The position numbers were made by a program, and so were the translations under genes. The notes beneath the pieces are model-generated. The model made no database searches. It saw only the letters and a program-made list of their open reading frames with translations, and had not been told where the DNA came from. Shown here piece after piece: positions 1 to 4,914 of a DNA stretch of 8,813 nucleotides; the first letter of the stretch is position 1, and each line of letters begins with the position of its first letter. Source of the stretch: an uncultured Oscillospiraceae bacterium (GTDB lineage Bacteria; Bacillota; Clostridia; Oscillospirales; Oscillospiraceae); assembly GCA_910584835.1 (NCBI GenBank), contig CAJUEG010000094.1:1-8813 (forward strand), given 5' to 3'.

Positions 1-298
1 CCCGGTTGTTGGAGGCGGCGTCCAGCTCCAGCACGTCCAGGATGGAGCCGTTCTCAATGCCCAGGCAGGCGGGGCAGGCATTGCAGGGGTTTCCGTCCTG
101 TGGGTTCTCGCAGTTCACCGCCCGGGCCAAAATCTTGGCGCAGGAGGTCTTGCCCGTCCCCCGGGTGCCGGTGAAGAGGTAGGCATGGGACAGCCGCCCC
201 GACGCCACCTGGCTTTTCAGGGTCTGGGTGACGTGGCCCTGGCCCACCACCTGGTCAAAGGTGCGGGAGCGCCACTTGCGGTACAGGGCCTGGTACAT
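1..298 (-). CDS. dnaX: DNA polymerase III subunit gamma/tau, N-terminal part (cut by window edge)
   Basis: This is the clamp-loader ATPase of the replicative DNA polymerase; gamma/tau forms the motor of the complex that loads the sliding clamp on primed DNA. Only 99 codons are present; the rest lies left of base 1. The protein starts MYQALYRKWRSRTFDQVVGQ, the typical DnaX opening. A Walker A P-loop GTRGTGKTS sits at residues 44-52. A zinc-binding cysteine set follows (C63, C72, C75, C78; spacing C-x8-C-x2-C-x2-C), then ELDAASNN at 91-98, all family hallmarks. The ATG at 298 is preceded by an AGAGGTGA ribosome binding site (305-312 on the minus strand). It lies about 250 bases downstream of the SRP RNA gene, as in other Firmicutes. 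Whether it makes both tau and gamma cannot be judged, because the region for programmed frameshifting is outside the window. Confidence 0.97.
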   Translation of the reverse strand, partial: MYQALYRKWRSRTFDQVVGQGHVTQTLKSQVASGRLSHAYLFTGTRGTGKTSCAKILARAVNCENPQDGNPCNACPACLGIENGSILDVLELDAASNNR

Positions 299-317
299 GG
301 AAATCACCTCTCGAACA

Positions 318-352
318 TAAAAGAAACGCGCAGCGCTGTTGTAACGCTGCGC
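318..352 (-). terminator. Intrinsic-terminator-like hairpin just upstream of dnaX
   Basis: On the minus strand, GCGCAGCG (352-345) and CGCTGCGC (335-328) form a perfect 8-bp stem with a 9-base loop, followed by GTTTCTTTT (327-319). It ends only about 20 bases before the dnaX ATG and about 7 bases before its ribosome binding site. It could end read-through from the SRP RNA gene or act as an attenuator of dnaX. The T run is broken by a C, so efficiency is uncertain. Confidence 0.6.
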
Positions 353-541
353 TTTGAGCGCTTGGGTCCTTATAAAGCCGGCCTGCCCCCGCGCTTCGGC
401 GGTGTCACGCTCGGGCTGGGTGCGTCGCCGGGTCGCTTTCGCTCCGCCTCAAGCAAAATCTGGCCCCGCTGCGCGGGCTCTGCGCTTTTGCTTTCGCTCC
501 GCTCCAAGCTCCCCTATGCGCCTGCCCTCGCGCTTCGGCGC
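353..541 (-). repeat. GC-rich leader between ffs and dnaX with imperfect direct repeats
   Basis: No credible gene is seen in this spacer. Two pairs of imperfect direct repeats are visible on the plus strand. The first is GCCTGCCCCCGCGCTTCGGCG (381-401) against GCCTGCCCTCGCGCTTCGGCG (520-540). The second is CGCTTTCGCTCCGC at 434-447 against TGCTTTCGCTCCGC at 490-503. Between the second pair lies an imperfect stem-loop: AAGCAAAA (451-458) pairs with TTTTGCTT (486-493), and CCCGC (465-469) with GCGGG (473-477). The minus-strand transcript would carry short hairpins with GAAA-type loops. The role is unknown; it may be the dnaX leader or a decayed dispersed repeat. Confidence 0.5.
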
Positions 542-565
542 AAAACAAGGCCGCGCACCGGCCTT
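542..565 (-). terminator. Intrinsic terminator at the 3' end of SRP RNA
   Basis: On the minus strand AAGGCCG (565-559) and CGGCCTT (553-547) form a 7-bp GC-rich stem with a 5-base loop, followed by GTTTT (546-542). The 3' arm of this hairpin is also the 3' strand of the closing helix of the SRP RNA, so the two foldings exclude each other. Confidence 0.65.
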
Positions 566-820
566 TGAAGGACAGGATATGCCCGTTACCCATACAGCCG
601 GCTCAGGATCGGCGCGCCCGCGGCACACGTCCAGGTCCGCTTAGTGCTGCTCGGTTCCCCGCCTGACACGGTTCACGGGTGAGCGTTGCGCGGGACCGAT
701 CCATCATCGCTGCTTATATGGGGCAGACGGCACAGTCTGCCTCCGGGGGCCGGGATTCATCCCTGCTGTAGCGGATTGCAGGTACAGGGCACCGCTATCT
801 CCCCAACTAGCGCGGCCTTG
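546..820 (-). ncRNA. ffs: Signal recognition particle RNA, large bacterial type with Alu domain
   Basis: This is the RNA scaffold of the signal recognition particle, which binds Ffh and targets nascent membrane and secreted proteins. On the minus strand the 5' domain reads GGTGCCCTGTACCTGCAATCC (start near 793), matching the Alu-domain hairpins of Bacillus scRNA, followed by GCAGGGATGAATCCC. The Ffh-binding domain IV shows GTCAGG (667-662), a GGAA tetraloop closed by CGG/CCG (661-652) and AGCAGC (651-646) followed by ACTAAGCGG. The ends pair perfectly: CAAGGCCGCGC (820-810) with GCGCGGCCTTG (556-546), which is helix 1 and sets the mature ends. The length of 275 is close to the roughly 270 nt of the B. 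subtilis RNA. The predicted transcription start is near 845, so about 25 nt of 5' leader may be trimmed. It lies upstream of dnaX on the same strand, the usual Firmicutes order. Confidence 0.94.
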
Positions 821-851
821 CTTCGCGCCGGGGCGCTCACAAGACCCAGTT

Positions 852-880
852 ATTTTATCACGGCCGGCAGGATTTATCAA
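852..880 (-). promoter_or_regulatory. Vegetative sigma-A promoter of SRP RNA
   Basis: On the minus strand the -35 box TTGATA (880-875) is followed after exactly 17 bases by the -10 box TAAAAT (857-852). Both boxes match the consensus at five of six positions. The predicted start is a G near 845-847, about 25 bases before the first base of SRP RNA helix 1. This near-consensus strength fits a stable-RNA gene. Confidence 0.82.
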
Positions 881-890
881 CTCTATTTTT

Positions 891-912
891 GAAAAAAGCG
901 GATCAGCCCGCT
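891..912 (-). terminator. Intrinsic terminator after the GNAT acetyltransferase gene
   Basis: Directly after the GNAT stop codon, on the minus strand, AGCGGG (912-907) pairs with TCCGCT (902-897), including one G-T wobble, around a 4-base loop. Six T residues follow (897-892). It separates the GNAT gene from the SRP RNA promoter, which begins only 11 bases further on. Confidence 0.65.
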
Positions 913-914
913 CC

Positions 915-1538
915 TCAGCGCAGAATGTGCCACACGTCGTCCCCCTCGAAGCCGCAGGCGCGGTACACCCGCTCGGGGCAGGTGGGGTTTTCGCATTCAC
1001 CGGACACCGTGGCAAACCCCGCAAAGCCGCCCATGATCTCCAGCGCCCGGGCCGTCAGCTCGGCGGCAATCCCCCGCCCCCGGTATTCGGGCAGCACCTG
1101 GAGCCACTCGATGACCCCCTCCCCCGCCTCCGGGTCGAACTCCCCGATCACCGAGCCGATGAGCGCCCCGTCCGCAAAGGCCCCCAGCCACAGCTCGGGG
1201 CGGCAGACCGGCAAATCGGCCCAGCCCCGCACCTCCTCCGTCACCCGGACGCCGGAATGGCGGTAGCAGCGGTTGATTACATCCGCCAGCTCCCCGGCCC
1301 GGGCCGGGGAGACCGGACCGAATACGACGCCCGGCGGGGACGCGGGCCGGGGGATGTCCCGCAGACGGTGAATCAGCCGGAAAAAGCGGCTGTGGGCGCG
1401 GCCCTCCGCCATCTCCCCGCGAAACCGGCTGTGGTGGACAATTTCCATCCCGGGCGGGACAGAAATTTGCTTTGCCTTCCAATAGGGGATGGACAGTGAG
1501 CCGCAGGGATCGGCCAGATATTCCTCCAGGGAGACCAT
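915..1538 (-). CDS. GNAT-family N-acetyltransferase
   Basis: A 207-residue acetyl-CoA-dependent acetyltransferase of unknown substrate, probably cytosolic. The GNAT core is in the C-terminal half: the acetyl-CoA pyrophosphate-binding motif A reads VLPEYRGRGIAAEL at 148-161 (R153-G-R-G156 loop), preceded by the strand GVIEWLQ. A typical motif-B ending, YRACGFEGDDVW, lies at 192-203. The N-terminal 70 residues (MVSLEEYLADPCGSLSIPYWK at the start) lie outside the core fold and may recognise the substrate. The ATG at 1538 is chosen because GGAGTGG lies 6 bases upstream; an in-frame TTG at 1589 would add 17 residues with no comparable site. The gene has its own promoter and terminator, so it appears monocistronic. 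It is divergent from the ATP-grasp operon, which may or may not mean a functional link. It could act on a small molecule, a peptide or a protein. Confidence 0.9.
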   Translation of the reverse strand: MVSLEEYLADPCGSLSIPYWKAKQISVPPGMEIVHHSRFRGEMAEGRAHSRFFRLIHRLRDIPRPASPPGVVFGPVSPARAGELADVINRCYRHSGVRVTEEVRGWADLPVCRPELWLGAFADGALIGSVIGEFDPEAGEGVIEWLQVLPEYRGRGIAAELTARALEIMGGFAGFATVSGECENPTCPERVYRACGFEGDDVWHILR

Positions 1539-1544
1539 GCTTTT

Positions 1545-1551
1545 CCACTCC
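1545..1551 (-). promoter_or_regulatory. Ribosome binding site that sets the GNAT start
   Basis: GGAGTGG on the minus strand, 6 bases before the ATG at 1538. It supports this start over the in-frame upstream TTG at 1589. Confidence 0.6.
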
Positions 1552-1630
1552 GTTTCGCCGGAATTTTGCCTGGGAAACCTCTGAATCAATGGGTCTGCGG
1601 CGCTTTGCGGATTTATTCAGGGGTTCCCTA

Positions 1631-1660
1631 ATCATACGGCATCCCGGGGCGGGCTGTCAA
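1631..1660 (-). promoter_or_regulatory. Sigma-A promoter of the GNAT gene
   Basis: On the minus strand a perfect -35 box TTGACA (1660-1655) is followed after 18 bases by TATGAT (1636-1631). The predicted start near 1624 gives a leader of about 85 bases. It stands back to back with the promoter of the ATP-grasp operon; the two -35 boxes are 23 bases apart. Confidence 0.72.
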
Positions 1661-1683
1661 GGGGCGCCCCCGCGCCGCACCCC

Positions 1684-1712
1684 TTGCAATCCTCCCGGCA
1701 GTTTGATATAAT
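1684..1712 (+). promoter_or_regulatory. Sigma-A promoter of the ATP-grasp/PHP/deacetylase operon
   Basis: TTGCAA (1684-1689), a 17-base spacer, then a perfect TATAAT (1707-1712). The predicted start near 1719 leaves a leader of only about 25 bases before the ATG at 1745, with the purine-rich AAAGGGG at 1731-1737 as ribosome binding site. No riboswitch or attenuator would fit in this leader, so control, if any, should be at the promoter. Confidence 0.78.
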
Positions 1713-1744
1713 ACCTGCCGATAAAATAGGAAAGGGGGGCGGCC

Positions 1745-2851
1745 ATGGGCGCCGTTGTCATCACGGACGGGAAATACCGCTCCTCCATCGCCGCCGCCCG
1801 GATGCTGGGCCGAAGCGGGCGTCAGGTTGTGGTCACCCAGACCCGGCGGGACCAGCGGCTGGAGCCGCCGGTGTTCTCCTCCCGTTATGTCCGCGAGGGC
1901 CGCTGGCTGGACGGCTCCGCCGCCGACCCGGACTACCCGGACCGGCTGTACGCCCTGCTGGCGGAGTGTGACCGCCCCGTCCTGTTCTGCGCGGGGGCGG
2001 CCACCCTCAACGCCGTGGCGCGCCAGCGGGAGCGGTTCGCCCAGGTGTGCGATTTCCTCATCGCCCCAGCCGAGGCGCTGGACGCCCTCAACGACAAGGA
2101 GGCGGTCCACCGCCGCTGCGGGGAGCTGGGCATACCCGTTCCCCGGTCGTTTGACGGGGAACCGGACCGCTATCCCGTGATTATTAAGCCCCACTGCGGG
2201 GAGAAATTCGGGCTGAAGGCCAAGGACCGCTACGCCGTGGCCCATAACGGGCCGGAATTCGCCGCGAAATACGCCGCCATGCTGCAATACGACCCCCGCC
2301 CCATCGTCCAGGAGAAGGTGGCGGGGACAGGGGCGGGGGCCAGCCTGCTGCTGGACCGGGAAGGCCGCCTCATCGCCGCCCTGTGCCACCGCCGCATCCG
2401 GGAGTACCCCGCCTCCGGCGGGCCGTCCACCTGCTGCGAGAGCTTCTACGATGAAGAAATGATTGACCGCGCCTGCCGGCTGCTCTCCTCCTTCGGGTTT
2501 GTGGGCATGGCCATGGTGGAATTCAAGGGGGACTGTGTGCTGGAGGTCAACCCCCGGGTGTGGGGCAGCTTCCCCATGACCGAGCGGGCGGACAGCCCCT
2601 TTGCCGTGTACTACGCCCGGGCCGCCGCGGGGGAGCGGCTGGACTACCGCCCCGGGGACTATAAAACCGGAGTGCGCATGCGCTTCACCCTCAACGACTG
2701 CGCGGCCATGCTGGATTATCTGCGCCACGGCAGGCCCGGCCCCTTCTTCCAGGGGATGGCCGATTGGTTCCGGGCCGGGGAGGCGCTAGGCGCCAGGGAC
2801 GACCCCGCGCCGTGGCGGCGCTACCTGCGAAATACGCTGCTGAGAAGGTAA
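1745..2851 (+). CDS. ATP-grasp superfamily carboxylate-amine ligase
   Basis: A 368-residue ATP-dependent ligase of the ATP-grasp fold, expected to activate a carboxylate as an acyl phosphate and join it to an amine or other nucleophile. No signal peptide is seen, so it should be cytosolic. The N-terminal region (1-110) is the pre-ATP-grasp domain. NDKEA (116-120) and the ATP-contacting lysine in VIIKPH (145-150, K148) mark the start of the ATP-binding subdomains. QEKV (189-192) and GTGAGAS (194-200) form the nucleotide-binding turn, and VEFKGDCVLEVNPRVWGS (258-275) carries the Mg-binding E259, E267 and N269, with R271. It resembles the uncharacterised carboligases of the COG3919 type more than purine or D-Ala ligases; this family placement is from motif layout. 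It is the first gene of a three-gene operon and ends 2 bases before the PHP gene. Substrates are not predictable. Confidence 0.88.
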   Translation: MGAVVITDGKYRSSIAAARMLGRSGRQVVVTQTRRDQRLEPPVFSSRYVREGRWLDGSAADPDYPDRLYALLAECDRPVLFCAGAATLNAVARQRERFAQVCDFLIAPAEALDALNDKEAVHRRCGELGIPVPRSFDGEPDRYPVIIKPHCGEKFGLKAKDRYAVAHNGPEFAAKYAAMLQYDPRPIVQEKVAGTGAGASLLLDREGRLIAALCHRRIREYPASGGPSTCCESFYDEEMIDRACRLLSSFGFVGMAMVEFKGDCVLEVNPRVWGSFPMTERADSPFAVYYARAAAGERLDYRPGDYKTGVRMRFTLNDCAAMLDYLRHGRPGPFFQGMADWFRAGEALGARDDPAPWRRYLRNTLLRR

Positions 2852-2853
2852 AT

Positions 2854-3573
2854 ATGGAACTGAGATTAGATCTGCACGTCCACTCCCGGCGGTCCCCGGA
2901 CGGGGTCATGACCATCGAGGAGATCGTGTCCCTGGCAAAAGCCAGGGGCCTGAACGGCGCGGCCGTCTGCGACCACGACCTGGCGCTGGCCGATCCGCCG
3001 GTATTTGAGGACTTTCTCCTCATACCCGGGGTGGAGGTGTCCACCCAGCTCGGCCACCTGCTGGGCCTGTTCGTCACCGGGCCGGTGGAGACCAGGGACT
3101 TTTTTCAGGCGGCGGAGCTCATCCACGCCCAGGGCGGGCTGGCGGTGCTGGCCCACCCCTTCGAGCACTCCCGGGACGGGTCCCGGCTGGCCCCCGCCGT
3201 CCCCCTGCTGGACGGCATCGAGGTTTGGAACAGCCGGGCGGACCGAAAGCTCCATGACGCCAACCGCCTGGCCGCCAGCTTCGCCCAGGTGTGCCGCCTG
3301 CCCGGCTTCGGGGGGAGCGACGCCCACTGCCCCCAGGAGGTGGGCAATGGCTTTGTCACCGTGGAGGCGGAGGCGCTCACCCTGGAGGCGGCGAAGGCCG
3401 CCCTGCTGACGGGGAGCGCCCGGGCCCAGGGCCGCCGGAGCCGGGCCTGGTACGCCGCCCGGAGCCAGCTCACCAAGCGCCGCAAGACCGGGGCAAAGCC
3501 CTTGAGCTATGTGAAGTGGGCGGCGTTCGCCGCCAAGTGCTGCGCCCAGGATATTTTTTGGAGGGGAGACTGA
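2854..3573 (+). CDS. PHP-domain metal-dependent phosphoesterase
   Basis: A 239-residue PHP-fold hydrolase, a trinuclear-metal phosphoesterase family that acts on nucleotides, sugar phosphates or similar esters. All metal-ligand motifs are present in order: DLHVHS (H8, H10), CDHD (H41), PGVEVS (E61), H68 in GHLLG, AHPFEH (H101) and GSDAH (D156, H158). The usual IEVWN strand is at 122-126. It looks catalytically intact, of the stand-alone COG0613 type. The C-terminal tail (from about 195) is rich in Arg and Lys and may bind an acidic ligand. The ATG at 2854 is chosen because it starts right before the first PHP strand and has GAGAAGG 5 bases upstream; an in-frame ATG at 2764 would extend it into the ATP-grasp gene. 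It is the second gene of the operon, with 3 bases before the next gene, so translation is probably coupled. Its substrate is unknown. Confidence 0.9.
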   Translation: MELRLDLHVHSRRSPDGVMTIEEIVSLAKARGLNGAAVCDHDLALADPPVFEDFLLIPGVEVSTQLGHLLGLFVTGPVETRDFFQAAELIHAQGGLAVLAHPFEHSRDGSRLAPAVPLLDGIEVWNSRADRKLHDANRLAASFAQVCRLPGFGGSDAHCPQEVGNGFVTVEAEALTLEAAKAALLTGSARAQGRRSRAWYAARSQLTKRRKTGAKPLSYVKWAAFAAKCCAQDIFWRGD

Positions 3574-3576
3574 GCC

Positions 3577-4857
3577 ATGTCGCTCATTGTCAAAATCGGA
3601 AAAAAGGGGAAGCGGCTGGTGAAGAAACTGCTCCCCGAGGAAAAGCACCACCTCAGCTACACCCGCCGGATCGAGCGGGTCAAGACGGAAAAGCGCGTGT
3701 GCGCCATGACCTTTGACGACGGGCCCATGGACCTGCCCGCCGCCCCGGACCGGTTTGACGGCCGGTCCCTCACCGACGTGCTGCTGGACACCCTGGCCCA
3801 GTTCGGGGCCCGGGGCACCTTCGACGTCATCGGCGACACCGGCGAGAATTACCCCGACCAGGCGGGCAAGGTGGGCAGCGCCGCCTGGGGCGGCGTCAAG
3901 TACGACCACTACCCCGACATCGGCAGGGACGGCATGGGGGGCGCGGCCCACTGTGACCGGCTGGTCCGCCGCATTCTGGACGAGGGCCACCAGATCACCA
4001 ACCACGGCTACCGCCACATCATCTTCGGCAAAAAACCCTTTGTCTACGGGGCGCGGGAGTACCTGGGCAGCGTGGACAAGGCGGTGGACGACCTCAACCG
4101 GCTCCATCACCTGATGGAGGAGCGGTACGGCTATCAGATCACCATGACCCGCCCGCCCCACTATGTGGACAAAATGCAGGGCGGCTTCACCAGCTACGAC
4201 GTGTGCGACCGGCTGGGCTACCAGTACATGGCCGCCTCCTTCGACGGGGCGGGCTGGCTGCCCTCCACCCTGCCGGATGCGGACGCCGCCCTGGACGCGG
4301 AGGTGAACGCCATGGTGGAGCCGGTGCGCCGCGCCCTGGAGCAGGACCCGGACTTCTTCTGCGGCCAGATCATCTTCCAGAAGGACGGCTACAACATGGC
4401 CAAGCGCACCCCGGTGGCTTTCGGGCTTAGCAGGCAGCTGGAGCTCTTGCGGGAGTACGGCTACCAGGTGGTGACGGTGGCGGAGCTGATGGAGGAGAGC
4501 CCCTTCGCCGACCTGGGCCGGGACGACCCGCTGTTTGACAAGCTGTGCCGCCTCCAGGCGGACCGGGCGGTGGCCTACTCGGACAACCGGGTGCGGCTGG
4601 ACCAGCCCATGACCTGGGGGGAGCTGGCCATGCTGATGGCCCCCAAGGGGGAGGCCATGAACCTGCGCTGGGCCAAGATCCGCTCCACGGGCCGGCATGA
4701 GGACGCCTGCTGCGGGGCGCTGGAGTGGTGCATGGACCACGGGCTCCTCCCCCGGGGAATCAAGTCCGGCGGCCTGGTCACCGCCCTGCCCGGCGGGCTG
4801 TTCTCCCCCGCCCAGGGCTTCACCCGGCGGGACGTGTACGCCGCCTATCAGGAGTAA
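3577..4857 (+). CDS. NodB-type polysaccharide deacetylase homologue with SLH-like C-terminal region
   Basis: A 426-residue carbohydrate-esterase-4-like protein. NodB motif 1 is TFDDGP (45-50, D47 and D48), motif 2 is NHGYRH (142-147, metal-binding H143 and H147) and motif 3 is RPPHY (192-196). Motif 5, normally a strand ending in His, seems to be IIFQKDG (265-271) with Lys at the His position. The span from motif 1 to motif 2 is about 95 residues instead of roughly 50; the extra segment is near 92-125. From about 310 the protein changes to an S-layer-homology-like region: AYSDNRVRLDQPMTWGELAM (333-352), then WCMDHGLLPRG (384-394) and GGLFSPAQGFTRRDV (406-420). No signal peptide is seen; the N-terminus is a basic amphipathic stretch (MSLIVKIGKKGKRLVKKLLP). 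It may therefore act inside the cell or at the inner membrane face, unlike typical wall deacetylases. GGAGGGG at 3560-3566 is the ribosome binding site. It is the last gene of the operon. Confidence 0.87.
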   Translation: MSLIVKIGKKGKRLVKKLLPEEKHHLSYTRRIERVKTEKRVCAMTFDDGPMDLPAAPDRFDGRSLTDVLLDTLAQFGARGTFDVIGDTGENYPDQAGKVGSAAWGGVKYDHYPDIGRDGMGGAAHCDRLVRRILDEGHQITNHGYRHIIFGKKPFVYGAREYLGSVDKAVDDLNRLHHLMEERYGYQITMTRPPHYVDKMQGGFTSYDVCDRLGYQYMAASFDGAGWLPSTLPDADAALDAEVNAMVEPVRRALEQDPDFFCGQIIFQKDGYNMAKRTPVAFGLSRQLELLREYGYQVVTVAELMEESPFADLGRDDPLFDKLCRLQADRAVAYSDNRVRLDQPMTWGELAMLMAPKGEAMNLRWAKIRSTGRHEDACCGALEWCMDHGLLPRGIKSGGLVTALPGGLFSPAQGFTRRDVYAAYQE

Positions 4858-4859
4858 AC

Positions 4860-4903
4860 AAGCAAGGCCCCCGGCGTCCATAGGACGCCGGGGGCCTTGC
4901 TTT
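4860..4903. terminator. Bidirectional intrinsic terminator between converging genes
   Basis: A perfect 20-bp inverted repeat: left arm 4860-4879 (AAGCAAGGCCCCCGGCGTCC), loop ATA, right arm 4883-4902. The A/T ends of the stem give TTGCTTT on the plus strand and TTGCTTGTTT on the minus strand. It lies 2 bases after the deacetylase stop and 12 bases after the ptsI stop, so it serves both. Confidence 0.88.
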
Positions 4904-4914
4904 CCCATCAAAAC

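Noticed and set aside
314..344. Possible dnaX promoter TTACAA (344-339) with TATGTT (319-314), minus strand
   Set aside because: The spacer is 19 bases, the -10 box is weak, and the start would fall on the ribosome binding site, leaving no usable leader.
185..644. Two overlapping plus-strand open frames and one on the minus strand over the dnaX start, the spacer and the SRP RNA 3' end
   Set aside because: They overlap the dnaX start and the SRP RNA, have Arg/Ala/Pro-rich products, and lack ribosome binding sites.
1539..1589. Longer GNAT protein from the TTG at 1589
   Set aside because: No ribosome binding site is seen at that distance, and the ATG at 1538 has a good one.
1628..2728. Minus-strand open frame of 366 codons opposite the ATP-grasp gene
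   Set aside because: It has no domain, its start lies inside the ATP-grasp gene, and it runs through the GNAT promoter; composition is typical of antisense frames in GC-rich DNA.
2866..4911. Long open frame on the minus strand (681 codons) opposite the PHP and deacetylase genes
   Set aside because: It is rich in Gly, Val, His, Gln and Pro without any recognisable domain, as expected for the antisense of GC-rich genes, while the plus-strand genes here carry full enzyme motifs and ribosome binding sites.
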